From the NCBI RefSeq assembly GCF_000425565.1, contig NZ_KE384397.1, forward strand, positions 27,752 to 91,751: a DNA stretch of 64,000 nt. The letters are read 5' to 3'. The stretch comes from Tepidiphilus margaritifer DSM 15129 (GTDB lineage: Bacteria; Pseudomonadota; Gammaproteobacteria; Burkholderiales; Rhodocyclaceae). Below the pieces are notes generated by a model. It was given only the letters and a program-made list of their open reading frames with translations, made no database searches and was not told where the DNA came from. The first letter of the stretch is position 1; each line of letters opens with the position of its first letter. The position numbers were made by a program, and so were the translations under genes. Positions 42,758 to 51,642 of this stretch are shown here, one piece after another.

Positions 42758-44545
42758 ATGAGCTTTCGTACCGCAGAACCCGCTCTGAAAGATGTACTGG
42801 ATGGCATTGCAGCAGGGCATATCCAGCTCCCCGACTTCCAGCGTGGATGGGTCTGGGATGACAACCATATCCGCTCGCTGATCGCCAGCCTTTCTTTGTC
42901 CTATCCGATTGGCGCCGTGATGTTTCTGGAAGCAGGCGGAGTACCATTCAAGCCTCGCCTGTTCGCTGGCGTAAACTTGCAGCCAGCACCGCCCCCAAAG
43001 ACCTTGGTTCTCGATGGTCAACAACGATTGACTTCTATGTATCTTGCATTGCGAAGCGGCCAACCTGTACCGACGCGCTCGGAAAAAGGCGCGAACATTC
43101 ACCGCCTGTATTTCCTTGACATGGCAAAATGTCTGGACGAATCGGCAGATCGTGAAGAAGCCGTTCTCTCGGTTCCCGAGACATTAAAAGTCACGTCCGA
43201 CTTCGGCCGCAAGGTTGATTTGGACGTCAGTACTCCAGACTTGCAGTACAGCCAACGGCTCTTTCCCGTGGCGTTGCTGTTCGACCTCCAAGGATTCATG
43301 GAATGGGAAAGCGGCTTCAGCGCCTATCATCAGTTCGCGGCAGAAGCCATGCAGTTTATGCAAAGGTTCCGCAACGAAATATGGCTACGCTTCCAGCAAT
43401 TCAAGGTCCCCGCCATTGAGCTGTCCCAGGATACGCCACGTGAAGCCGTGTGTCAGGTCTTCGAGAAAGTCAATACCGGTGGCGTGACGTTGACCGTTTT
43501 CGAGCTAATGACAGCTACATTCGCGGCCGATGAATTCAACCTGCGTGACGACTGGGAGAACCGGAGGGATCGTCTGACTGCCCAGCATGACGTACTCAAG
43601 GCAGTGGACGGCACAAGTTTTCTTACTGCCGTGACGCTTCTGGCCAGCTATCGGCGGCACAAGGCGCAGGGCACACCCATCAGCTGCAAGCGCGCTGACG
43701 TGCTAAGACTGTCGCTAACGGATTTCAAGGCACTCGGACCCGCCCTAGAGCAAGGATTCAAGCGAGCGGCTGAGTTGCTGGCGGAAGAAAAGATCTTCGA
43801 CGACCGAAGCCTTCCCTATGCTACGCAGCTCATACCGTTGTCGGCCATCTGCGCACATCTGGCCGACCGCACCACGCAACACGGCGTCAAACAGAAGTTG
43901 CTGCGCTGGTACTGGAGCGGTGTTCTGGGCGAACTCTACGGCGGTGCCAATGAGACCCGTTTCGTCATGGACATCCAGGATGTTGTCGCGTGGGTAGACG
44001 GCGGCGGCGAACCTCGCACTATGCGTGATGCCAACTTCGCGCCAACGCGGTTACTTTCCCTGCAAAGCCGCCTCGCCGCGGCCTACAAAGGGCTGGCCGC
44101 CTTGCTCATGAAACACGGCGGCCGGGATTTCGTCAGCGGTACGCCCATTGACATCAATACGTACTTCAACAACGCAATCGACATCCACCACATCTTCCCC
44201 CGAGCCTGGTGCGAGAAGCAAAAACTACCCAGGGAGAAGTGGAACAGCGTGGTCAACAAGACTCCCCTAGCGGCAAGCACCAACCGGTTCATCAGCGGCG
44301 ATGCGCCCAGCGTGTACCTCGCCCGTATCCAGAAAGTCAAACAGGTCGCCCCAGCAATTCTGGATGAATTATTGACTTCGCATGTGATCCCGGTGCAGGC
44401 TCTCCGGTCGGACGACTTCGATACGTTCATCTGCCAACGTGCCGCCGCACTGTTGAATCTAATTGAACAAGCCATGGGCAAAGCCATTCCCGGACGCGAT
44501 AGCGAAGAAACCGTCAAGGCTTTTGGTAGGGAACTCTTGGTGTGA
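42758..44545 (+). CDS. DUF262 / HNH-nuclease protein (GmrSD-like), defence candidate
   Basis: A 595-residue protein. The N-terminal DUF262 (ParB/Srx-like) domain shows IQLPDFQRGWVWDD at 22-35 and LVLDGQQRLTSMYLAL at 83-98 (DGQQR nucleotide-binding motif). The C-terminal part (about 470-520) has DIHHIFPRAWCEKQ and a following NKTPLAASTNRFISG, an HNH-type nuclease site of the DUF1524 kind. GmrSD type IV restriction enzymes, which cut glucosylated hydroxymethylcytosine phage DNA, have this composition. It stands alone, next to tRNA-Gly and an AbiE pair, a typical defence spot. Its base composition is lower in GC than the flanks. Target modification unknown. Confidence 0.85.
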   Translation: MSFRTAEPALKDVLDGIAAGHIQLPDFQRGWVWDDNHIRSLIASLSLSYPIGAVMFLEAGGVPFKPRLFAGVNLQPAPPPKTLVLDGQQRLTSMYLALRSGQPVPTRSEKGANIHRLYFLDMAKCLDESADREEAVLSVPETLKVTSDFGRKVDLDVSTPDLQYSQRLFPVALLFDLQGFMEWESGFSAYHQFAAEAMQFMQRFRNEIWLRFQQFKVPAIELSQDTPREAVCQVFEKVNTGGVTLTVFELMTATFAADEFNLRDDWENRRDRLTAQHDVLKAVDGTSFLTAVTLLASYRRHKAQGTPISCKRADVLRLSLTDFKALGPALEQGFKRAAELLAEEKIFDDRSLPYATQLIPLSAICAHLADRTTQHGVKQKLLRWYWSGVLGELYGGANETRFVMDIQDVVAWVDGGGEPRTMRDANFAPTRLLSLQSRLAAAYKGLAALLMKHGGRDFVSGTPIDINTYFNNAIDIHHIFPRAWCEKQKLPREKWNSVVNKTPLAASTNRFISGDAPSVYLARIQKVKQVAPAILDELLTSHVIPVQALRSDDFDTFICQRAAALLNLIEQAMGKAIPGRDSEETVKAFGRELLV

Positions 44546-44602
44546 AATCGACACAACCCGCCGGTAATCCGCGACCGCGAAGGGGTGTGAAGCAAGTCGA
44601 AG

Positions 44603-44676
44603 TGGAGCGGGTGATGGGAATCGAACCCACGTTCTCAGCTTGGGAAGCTGATGTTCTACCATTGAACTACACCCGC
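44603..44676 (-). tRNA. tRNA-Gly (anticodon CCC)
   Basis: The minus strand folds into a full cloverleaf: acceptor GCGGGTG pairing with CACCCGC, D-arm GTTC/GAAC with AATGGTA loop, anticodon stem TCAGC/GCTGA around loop TTCCCAA (anticodon CCC), and T-arm with TTCGATT. The 3' CCA is encoded (44603-44605). It decodes GGG. Confidence 0.97.
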
Positions 44677-44723
44677 GCAGCCGGCGAATTATAGCCGAGC
44701 GCGGGCGATCGGCGCAAGCTCGA

Positions 44724-45746
44724 TCAAAGGTTTGTGGACATGCGACGATTGATTTCGTCTTCCAGCGCGTGCAGCCGCTCGATGAGCGCCTCGAACGCCC
44801 AGGGCGCACCGTAGAACATCTGCGCATCCCGCATTGCCTGATAATCTCGCCGCAGCGCCCCGAGAAGGGGCTCGGGCGGAACGAGGCGCAATTCCCCCGC
44901 AATACAGCGTTCGTAACGGCTGTGGCCGCTGCGGTAGAACGTGGCTTTGAGGCGCACGACGTCCCGTAGCAAGTCAATGTCCTGCAGGGCCTGTCGGCCG
45001 ATCTCATGCTCGGCCAAGCAAGCCAGATCATACCAATGGCGCGAGAGCCGCTCGGCTCCAGCCCGGATCAGCGGCCGGTGGCATTCGACGTGGATCAGGG
45101 TGGCTTTTTCCCAAAAGGTACGCACTGCCGACAACACCGCCACCTGCGCCCGCGGCAGATCGAGGCCGGGGACATATTCCGCGATATCGGGCACGATCGT
45201 CTGGGGTGCTTGCGGCCAGGTCGAGTTGCGGCCACCGAACTCGATCAAGATGCTCGGGCGCACATAAGCATCCGCCTTCTCGACGGCGCTAGGATAAAAC
45301 ACCCACAGTTTCTCGGCATCTTCGCTCAGCCGAAAAGAAAGAGGATGGCCGGGCAATGACGCCGCGAGCGCCGACTGCAACGCGGGCAACAGCTCGTCGC
45401 GCACGTGCGCCTCGAGCGCCGCTTTCAAGGCATCCGACAACTTGCGGCGCTGGCTGTTGGTGGCGACCGATTCCAGGTCGGGCGCGTCCGTGACCAGGCT
45501 ACGGTAGTCGATCGTGACATCGATGTCTTCCGAAAAGCGCTCGATGACCTTGTAGACCTTGGAGAGCGATGTTCCGCCCTTGAAGGCCATGGGTTTGCGG
45601 CATGGCAGCCGAAAAAGGATGCCGAGCACCTGGCACAGCCAGAGATCCTTTTCGAGGATCTCGGCGCGGCGCCCCATCCGCGACGCCAAGGACCGCAGCA
45701 GGTCGGCCTGCTCGTCAAACGACAGCGCAAAGTACGATTCAGCCAT
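44724..45746 (-). CDS. AbiEii-type nucleotidyltransferase toxin
   Basis: A 340-residue nucleotidyltransferase of the AbiEii/AbiGii family, the toxin of type IV abortive infection systems. The active site shows FKGGTSLSKVYKVIERFSED with GGTSLSK at 57-63 and the metal-binding DID in SEDIDVTID (73-77). The family's conserved later block RHWYDLACLAE is present. Such toxins add nucleotides to tRNA acceptor ends or use GTP, stopping growth when phage infects. The start at 45746 overlaps the upstream antitoxin gene by 8 bases. A tRNA gene lies directly downstream. Confidence 0.88.
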   Translation of the reverse strand: MAESYFALSFDEQADLLRSLASRMGRRAEILEKDLWLCQVLGILFRLPCRKPMAFKGGTSLSKVYKVIERFSEDIDVTIDYRSLVTDAPDLESVATNSQRRKLSDALKAALEAHVRDELLPALQSALAASLPGHPLSFRLSEDAEKLWVFYPSAVEKADAYVRPSILIEFGGRNSTWPQAPQTIVPDIAEYVPGLDLPRAQVAVLSAVRTFWEKATLIHVECHRPLIRAGAERLSRHWYDLACLAEHEIGRQALQDIDLLRDVVRLKATFYRSGHSRYERCIAGELRLVPPEPLLGALRRDYQAMRDAQMFYGAPWAFEALIERLHALEDEINRRMSTNL

Positions 45747-46347
45747 GCGATGGTGCGCTGCGTTCTTCGTAGCGGCGCAGCGCTTCGACCATCCAGGCTG
45801 GCATCGAAGACTTGGCACGGCGCAGCGCCTCGAACTCGTCGGGCGGCAGCCTGGCGGCAATCTGCTCAATGGTATCCGGACTCACGTGCGCTCGCCCGAG
45901 ATACCACAAGGCAGCCAAGGCTTGACCTGCCGGACGCCCGGCAAGCACCAGCTTGCGCGCCGCCACGCGCTGCAATCGCACGCGCAGATTGCCCAGGCGC
46001 ACGGTGCGCGAAGAGCCTGTCGTATAGAAAACGGGCTGAGCCGGGACCTGCGTGCTGAACCCAAAACGCCGTGCGGCTTCGGCCCCATGGACTTCGATGG
46101 GGGCGCCTTCGGCCACCACATTCGCCACCGCCTCGGGCGAGGGCATGCTCTTGAGACCGAACCGGCTTACCTGTGGAACGACGTAGAGCCCACGACCGAT
46201 ACGCTCGATCACCCCTTGCCGGGTCAAACGCATCAGCGTCTGGTCGATGGCCGCGCGCGACCCCAAGCCCGCGAACAGGGCGGGAGTGAAAGGCTCTCCT
46301 GCAGGCTGGGCAGCAATACGCTCACGGATGGCTTGTGCGGTGCTCAT
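45739..46347 (-). CDS. AbiEi-type antitoxin (DUF6088)
   Basis: A 202-residue protein with an N-terminal winged helix (LGSRAAIDQTLMRLTRQGVI, ERIGRGLYVVP) and a C-terminal antitoxin domain (ALAALWYLGRAHVSPDTIEQ). This is the AbiEi arrangement: the N-terminus represses the operon by binding inverted repeats, the C-terminus blocks toxicity without stable contact to the toxin. The start at 46347 is chosen by the family N-terminus. Upstream (46369-46395) TGTTGGA and TCTAACA on the minus strand form a loose dyad that could be its operator. Confidence 0.85.
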   Translation of the reverse strand: MSTAQAIRERIAAQPAGEPFTPALFAGLGSRAAIDQTLMRLTRQGVIERIGRGLYVVPQVSRFGLKSMPSPEAVANVVAEGAPIEVHGAEAARRFGFSTQVPAQPVFYTTGSSRTVRLGNLRVRLQRVAARKLVLAGRPAGQALAALWYLGRAHVSPDTIEQIAARLPPDEFEALRRAKSSMPAWMVEALRRYEERSAPSHG

Positions 46348-46449
46348 GGCGACGAATCTCTTTGTGTTAGAAAAAATAGCAAAATATCCAACAAAAAGCA
46401 ATCGTGCGGAAAGTCCATACCTCCAGTCGGCCGTGCTACACTTTTCACC

Positions 46450-46674
46450 ATGTCTGCCGAAATTCCCCCAACCCTCACCTGCCGCGTGAATGGCGAGCTC
46501 CTCTCCCTGCCCGCCGGCACGACCCTTGCCGACCTGCTGCGCGAACGCGGCTGGGCAGGCAAGCGCGTCGCCGTCGAGCGCAACGGCGAGATCGTCCCCC
46601 GCAGCCTGTATGCCCAGACCGCCATCGCCGAAGGCGACGCGATCGAAGTCGTGGTCGCCGTGGGCGGCGGCTGA
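46450..46674 (+). CDS. thiS: Sulfur carrier protein ThiS
   Basis: A 74-residue ubiquitin-like sulfur carrier for the thiazole ring of thiamine. The fold shows as [38 protein letters not shown] and the glycine-rich end VVVAVGGG, whose last glycine is adenylated and thiocarboxylated. The start at 46450 gives the normal length. thiG follows after 20 bases. I looked for a TPP riboswitch upstream and saw none. Confidence 0.93.
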   Translation: MSAEIPPTLTCRVNGELLSLPAGTTLADLLRERGWAGKRVAVERNGEIVPRSLYAQTAIAEGDAIEVVVAVGGG

Positions 46675-46694
46675 ACCTCCTCTCCCCGACCATC

Positions 46695-47504
46695 ATGACC
46701 GAACCCGACGATACCGACTTCCTCACGCTCGGCGCCCGCCGCTTCCGCTCCCGCCTGCTGGTAGGCACCGGCAAATACCGCGACTTCGCCCAGACGCGCG
46801 CGGCGATCGAGGCTTCCGGCGCCGAGATCGTCACCGTGGCGATCCGCCGCATCAATCTCGGCCAGAACCCGGACGAACCCAATCTGCTCGACTACCTCCC
46901 GCCCGAGCGCTTCACCCTATTGCCCAACACCGCCGGCTGCTACACGGCCGAAGAAGCCGTGCGCACGCTGCGGCTCGCGCGTGAGCTCCTCGATGGCCAC
47001 ACCCTGGTCAAACTCGAAGTGCTGGGCGATGCCGAAACGCTCTATCCCAACATGCCCGAAACGCTCAAGGCCGCCGAGCGACTCGTGACCGAGGGGTTCG
47101 AGGTCATGGTGTATTGTTCCGACGACCCCATCCAGGCACAGCTGCTCGAAGAAATGGGCTGCGTGGCCATCATGCCGCTCGCCTCGCTCATCGGCTCGGG
47201 CATGGGTATCCTCAATCCTTGGAACCTGCGCCTCATCCTGGAGCGCATCCGCGTGCCGGTGATCGTCGACGCGGGCGTGGGCACGGCCTCCGATGCGGCG
47301 ATCGCCATGGAACTCGGCTGCGACGGCGTGCTCACCAACACCGCCATCGCCCAGGCCCGCGATCCGATACGCATGGCGCGTGCCATGCGCCTGGCAGTCG
47401 AATCGGGGCGCGAAGCCTGGCGCGCCGGGCGCATGCCGCGCAAGTTTTACTCCGCCGACCCGAGCTCGCCGCTCACCGGCGTCATCGGCAGGCCCACGCC
47501 ATGA
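46695..47504 (+). CDS. thiG: Thiazole synthase ThiG
   Basis: A 269-residue ThiG, which builds thiazole phosphate from deoxyxylulose 5-phosphate, dehydroglycine and ThiS thiocarboxylate. Visible are [37 protein letters not shown], the Schiff-base lysine in [10 protein letters not shown], and the phosphate loops [20 protein letters not shown] and [15 protein letters not shown]. It overlaps trmB by ATGA and forms an operon with thiS. Confidence 0.97.
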   Translation: MTEPDDTDFLTLGARRFRSRLLVGTGKYRDFAQTRAAIEASGAEIVTVAIRRINLGQNPDEPNLLDYLPPERFTLLPNTAGCYTAEEAVRTLRLARELLDGHTLVKLEVLGDAETLYPNMPETLKAAERLVTEGFEVMVYCSDDPIQAQLLEEMGCVAIMPLASLIGSGMGILNPWNLRLILERIRVPVIVDAGVGTASDAAIAMELGCDGVLTNTAIAQARDPIRMARAMRLAVESGREAWRAGRMPRKFYSADPSSPLTGVIGRPTP

Positions 47505-48214
47505 CGGAGGCCCCCAACGCAGAGCGCGGGCATCTATCGACCCGCAGCATCCGCACCTTCGTGCTGCGCCAGGGGCGGCTCACGGAAGCGCAGCGCCGCG
47601 CCCTCGACACCCTGCTGCCGCGCTGGGGCCTCCCTTATCGCCCCGAGCCCCTCGACGCGCCGAGCGTCTTCGGTCGCAGCGCCCCGCTCGTACTCGAAAT
47701 CGGCTCGGGGATGGGTGAGACCACGGCCAAGATCGCTGCGGCCAACCCCGGCACCGATTTCCTCGCCGTGGAGGTGCACGGCCCCGGCGTGGGCAATCTC
47801 CTCAACCTCATCGAGACCCAGGGGCTCACCAACCTGCGCGTCATCCAGCACGACGCACTCGAAGTGCTCGAGCACATGATCGCTCCTGGCATGCTCGCCG
47901 GCATCCACCTCTTCTTCCCCGATCCCTGGCCGAAGAAGCGCCACCACAAGCGTCGCATCGTCCAGCCCGGTTTCGTTGCGCTGGCCGCCGAACGGCTCAC
48001 CCCCGGCGGCTACCTGCACTGCGCCACCGACTGGCAGGACTACGCCGAATGGATGCAGGAAGTGCTCTCGGCCGAACCCCGTCTGGAATCAATCCATCCC
48101 GACCCCACCGAGCGGCCGTCCTGGCGCCCCGAGACCAAGTTCGAGCGCCGTGGCCGCGCCCTGGGACACGGCGTGTGGGATTTCGTCTATCGCCGCCGCG
48201 TAGAAACGACATGA
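47501..48214 (+). CDS. trmB: tRNA (guanine-N7-)-methyltransferase TrmB
   Basis: A 237-residue SAM enzyme that makes m7G46 in tRNA. The SAM motif is [18 protein letters not shown], and the family signature is [17 protein letters not shown]. The end carries [19 protein letters not shown] with the substrate-binding residues. It is coupled to thiG by ATGA overlap and followed by sppA after 22 bases. Confidence 0.97.
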   Translation: MTEAPNAERGHLSTRSIRTFVLRQGRLTEAQRRALDTLLPRWGLPYRPEPLDAPSVFGRSAPLVLEIGSGMGETTAKIAAANPGTDFLAVEVHGPGVGNLLNLIETQGLTNLRVIQHDALEVLEHMIAPGMLAGIHLFFPDPWPKKRHHKRRIVQPGFVALAAERLTPGGYLHCATDWQDYAEWMQEVLSAEPRLESIHPDPTERPSWRPETKFERRGRALGHGVWDFVYRRRVETT

Positions 48215-48236
48215 TGTTTTGGCCAGGAGTCCATTC

Positions 48237-50075
48237 ATGAATGTTCGCCCCCTGCGCGCCCTGTGGCGGGCGCTGCGCTGGCTGATCCTGCTGCCGCTGC
48301 GCCTCGTCGAACTGCTCGGACGGCTCGCGATCGGCCTCGTGGTGCTCGTTTTTCTCGTGGCGCTCTTCGTCAGCCAATGGGAACCGGCGCTCAAACTGCC
48401 GCCGCGCTTCGTACTCACGCTCGCACTCGACGGCGACCTCGTCGAGCAACCGCCACTGCCCGATGGCCTGCGCTCGCTGCGCTCGTTCGAAGAGGGCGAA
48501 GGCCCCATCGTGCTGCGCGACGTACTCGATGCCCTCGAGCGCGCCCGCACGGACGATCGCGTGCTCGCGGTGGCGCTCGATCTCAGCCGCCTGGGCAAAG
48601 CCTCGCTCGCCCAGATCGAAGAGCTGCGTGGGGCGATCGCCCGGCTGCGCCAAGCCGGCAAGCCGGTTCATGCCTACGGCGACGCGCTGCCGCAAAAAGC
48701 CTACTATCTCGCCGCCGCGGCGCAGGAAGTCACGCTCGATCCCGAGGGCATGGTGCTCTTGCCCGGCGTGGCCGTCACCCAGAATTATTTCCGCGACGCG
48801 TTCGACCGCCTCGGAGTACGGGTGCACGCCTTCCGCGTGGGCAAGCACAAATCCTTCGTCGAACCCTTCACGCGCAACGACATGTCGCCCGAAGAGCGCG
48901 ACGTCACCCAGGATCTGATCGGCGGCATCTGGCAGCGCCTACTCGACGACCTCGTCCGCGATCGTTCGCTCACACCCGCGGTGTTGCGCCGCTACAGCGA
49001 GCGCTACGACGAGGTGCTCGCCGCGCATGGAGGAGATTCGGCCAAGGCAGCCCAGGCCGAGCGCCTCGTCGATCAGCTCAAGAGCTACGAAGACTGGCAC
49101 GATGGGCTCCTCGAACAGTATGGGCACGAAGGCGACAAAGCCGAAGACGTCGCGTTCGACGACTACCTGCGGGCCACGACCCCCGCCCTGCCCTCGGCCA
49201 CGACCCCGGTGGTGGCCATCCTGCCGATTCAGGGTACCCTCATCGACGGGCCGCCGCGTGACGGGCTCGCCGCGGCCGACAGCATCGTCGACCGACTCGA
49301 CGACGCCGCCGACGACGAAACCATCAAGGCCGTGGTCCTGCGCCTCGACACCCCCGGCGGCAGCGCCTTCGCCGCCGAACGCATCCGCCGTGCCGTGCTG
49401 CGCGTCAAGGAAGCCGGCAAACCCGTGATCGTTTCCATGAGCGGCACGGCCGCCTCCGGCGGCTACTGGATCGCCTCGGCCGCCGACGAGATCTTCGCCG
49501 ACCGCTTCACCCTCACCGGCTCCATCGGCATTTTCGCCCTCTTCCCGGAAGTAACGGGACTGCTCGACAAACTCTCCGTGCATACCGACGGCGTCAGGAC
49601 CGGGCCCTTCGCCGACGGGTTGGACCCCCGGGTACCGCTCGCCGATCCCGTGGCCCGCGCCGTGCAGGCCGAAATCGGACACGGCTATCGCCGATTCCTT
49701 GCGGTGGTGTCCGAAGGGCGCAAGATCCCGGAAACCGAAGTCGAGCCGATCGCCCAGGGGCGCGTCTGGCTCGGCGAAACGGGGCAAAAACTCGGCCTGG
49801 TCGACACCCTCGGAGGACTGGACGCGGCCCTCGATCGCGCCCGCGAACGCGCCAAGCTCCCGCAGGCACCGGTACGCTGGCTGCTGCCGCCACTCTCCGC
49901 CCGTGACGTGCTGATGAAACTGCTCTTCGAAGGGCGCAGCGACGAGTTCGACAGCCGCCTGCAAGCTCTGGGCTTGCTCCCGCCGGGCGTCTCGCTCGCC
50001 GAACCGCGCCGCCTGCTCTCCTCTTTCACCGACCGCCGCGGCCTCTATGCCCATTGTCTGTGCGCCGCACCTTGA
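48237..50075 (+). CDS. sppA: Signal peptide peptidase SppA (long type)
   Basis: A 612-residue membrane-anchored serine protease of the 67K type, with a duplicated ClpP-like fold; it clears cut signal peptides. One N-terminal membrane segment is at about 15-42 (LPLRLVELLGRLAIGLVVLV). The general-base lysine lies in the N-terminal half (LPQKAYYLAAAAQEV) and the nucleophile serine in the C-terminal half (VSMSGTAASGGYWIASAADE). Length matches E. coli SppA (618). The ATG at 48237 has AGGAG at good spacing; a TTG lies upstream. Confidence 0.95.
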   Translation: MNVRPLRALWRALRWLILLPLRLVELLGRLAIGLVVLVFLVALFVSQWEPALKLPPRFVLTLALDGDLVEQPPLPDGLRSLRSFEEGEGPIVLRDVLDALERARTDDRVLAVALDLSRLGKASLAQIEELRGAIARLRQAGKPVHAYGDALPQKAYYLAAAAQEVTLDPEGMVLLPGVAVTQNYFRDAFDRLGVRVHAFRVGKHKSFVEPFTRNDMSPEERDVTQDLIGGIWQRLLDDLVRDRSLTPAVLRRYSERYDEVLAAHGGDSAKAAQAERLVDQLKSYEDWHDGLLEQYGHEGDKAEDVAFDDYLRATTPALPSATTPVVAILPIQGTLIDGPPRDGLAAADSIVDRLDDAADDETIKAVVLRLDTPGGSAFAAERIRRAVLRVKEAGKPVIVSMSGTAASGGYWIASAADEIFADRFTLTGSIGIFALFPEVTGLLDKLSVHTDGVRTGPFADGLDPRVPLADPVARAVQAEIGHGYRRFLAVVSEGRKIPETEVEPIAQGRVWLGETGQKLGLVDTLGGLDAALDRARERAKLPQAPVRWLLPPLSARDVLMKLLFEGRSDEFDSRLQALGLLPPGVSLAEPRRLLSSFTDRRGLYAHCLCAAP

Positions 50076-50089
50076 GGAAAGGACCCTCC

Positions 50090-50698
50090 ATGCTCCGTCC
50101 CCCTGAAATCGATGCCTTGATCGCCAACAACCGCGCCTGGGCCGAGGCCATGCGCGGGCGCGACCCCCTTTTCTTCGAACGCCTGAAAAACATCCATCAG
50201 CCGGAATTCTTCTGGATCGGCTGCTCGGACGCCCGGGTGCCCGCCAACGAACTCATCGGGCTCACCGCCGGTGAAGTCTTCGTACATCGCAACATCGCCA
50301 ACCAGGTGCAAGCGGCCGACCTGAGCTGCGCGGCCACCATCGAATTCGCCGTCGCCCGCCTGCAGGTGCGCCACATCCTCATCGTCGGTCATTCCGACTG
50401 CGGCGGTGTCAAGGCCGCCATCCGCGCCGACGCCCCCGAGCTCGTGCAACACTGGGTGCATCCCATCCGCGAACTCTACCTCCAGCACCGCGCCGAGCTC
50501 GACGCCCTGCCCGAACCCGAGCGCACCAACCGCCTCGTGCGCATGAACGTCATCACCCAGATCGAGCGCCTGGCGCAAAACCCCGTCATTCGCCGCGCCT
50601 GGGATCGCGGCGAGGGGCCGATGCTGCACGGCTGGATCTACGACGTCGGCGATGGACTCCTCGAAGATCTCGGCGTGTCGCGCGGGCCGCAGAGCTGA
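50090..50698 (+). CDS. can: Beta-class carbonic anhydrase
   Basis: A 202-residue beta-carbonic anhydrase interconverting CO2 and bicarbonate. The zinc ligands are in FWIGCSDARVPANELIGL (Cys, with the Asp-Arg pair) and ILIVGHSDCGGVKAAI (His and Cys). It begins LRPPEIDALIANNRAWAEAM, as in the Can (type II) group. The start at 50090 has AGGAAAGGA before it and lies 14 bases after the sppA stop. Confidence 0.95.
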   Translation: MLRPPEIDALIANNRAWAEAMRGRDPLFFERLKNIHQPEFFWIGCSDARVPANELIGLTAGEVFVHRNIANQVQAADLSCAATIEFAVARLQVRHILIVGHSDCGGVKAAIRADAPELVQHWVHPIRELYLQHRAELDALPEPERTNRLVRMNVITQIERLAQNPVIRRAWDRGEGPMLHGWIYDVGDGLLEDLGVSRGPQS

Positions 50699-50766
50699 GA
50701 AAAATTTCCGGGAAAATTTTCCTGAACGAATCTAAAATGGAGAGGCGTAAAAACCCCTGAGCCACC

Positions 50767-51642
50767 ATGGAATCCCGCACGAACCTCGCCCGTCGTCGCT
50801 GGGTGCAATCGCTGATGAGTCTTGCGCTCGGCGGAATCGTCGGCGTGCGCGCCGCCGAGGAAGCGCAACCCCTGCGCTTCGGCATCCAGCCCTTTCGCAC
50901 GGCTGAGGTCCTTCTCACCTTGCACAAGGGGCTGCTCGACACGCTCGCCCAGGCGCTGGGTCGGCCGCTGCGTTTCTCCACCCGCCCCACCTACGATGCC
51001 TATACCAAGGCGCTCCTGGCCGGCGAATTCGATCTGGCCATCATGCCACCGCACGTCGCCGTCTGGCTCGCCACCCGCGGCGACTGGGAGCTCGAAGCCA
51101 AATACGAAGTGCGCCTCTCGGCCCTCCTCGTGGCACGCGACACGCCTCCCCTGGCCGATCCAGAGGCGCTGCGTGGGCGGCGCATCGCCCTGGGAGACCC
51201 CGACTCGATCGTCTCGCTCGTCGCCCGCGAAACCCTCGACCGCCTCGGTCTCGTGCCCCAGCGCGACTTCACCCTCGTGCTCACCGCCTCGCATGGCGCC
51301 TCGATGCAGGCGCTCGCCAACGGCAGCGTCGATTACGCCATCGTCGCCAACACCGTTTATGGCCAGTTTCGCGCCAAGTACCCTTCGCTGTACGCCGTGC
51401 CTTTCGGTCCCGACGTACCCCATCTCATGGCGGGAGCGCGCCGTAGCCTGCCCGAGGCCCTGCGCACGCGCTTCCGGGCCGCGCTCCTCTCCTTCCATGA
51501 AACCGAGGCGGGGCGCCGATTCTTCACCGAAACGGGCTATCGCCGCTTCGTCCCGCTCACCGAGGCCGATTTCGCCGAAATGGCTCCTTTTCTGCCGATC
51601 CTGGATCGGCGCTATGTTTACTCGCAAGGGCCTTCACGATGA
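50767..51642 (+). CDS. PhnD-like periplasmic substrate-binding protein
   Basis: A 291-residue protein of the phosphate/phosphite/phosphonate binding family (PhnD/PtxB), with an N-terminal export signal (RRRWVQSLMSLALGGIVGV) of Tat-like look. The mature part begins LRFGIQPFRTAEVLLTLHKG and has the family FDLAIMPPHVAVWLA and LTASHGASMQALANGSVDYA. No ABC permease or ATPase gene is nearby. Instead the gene overlaps a membrane GGDEF-EAL gene by 4 bases, so it probably serves as a sensor for that protein rather than for uptake. Confidence 0.85.
   Translation: MESRTNLARRRWVQSLMSLALGGIVGVRAAEEAQPLRFGIQPFRTAEVLLTLHKGLLDTLAQALGRPLRFSTRPTYDAYTKALLAGEFDLAIMPPHVAVWLATRGDWELEAKYEVRLSALLVARDTPPLADPEALRGRRIALGDPDSIVSLVARETLDRLGLVPQRDFTLVLTASHGASMQALANGSVDYAIVANTVYGQFRAKYPSLYAVPFGPDVPHLMAGARRSLPEALRTRFRAALLSFHETEAGRRFFTETGYRRFVPLTEADFAEMAPFLPILDRRYVYSQGPSR

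Noticed and set aside
46348..46449. Possible TPP riboswitch before thiS
   Set aside because: The short gap is filled by the AbiE promoter side and lacks the conserved CTGAGA and ACCTGATC segments of the THI element.
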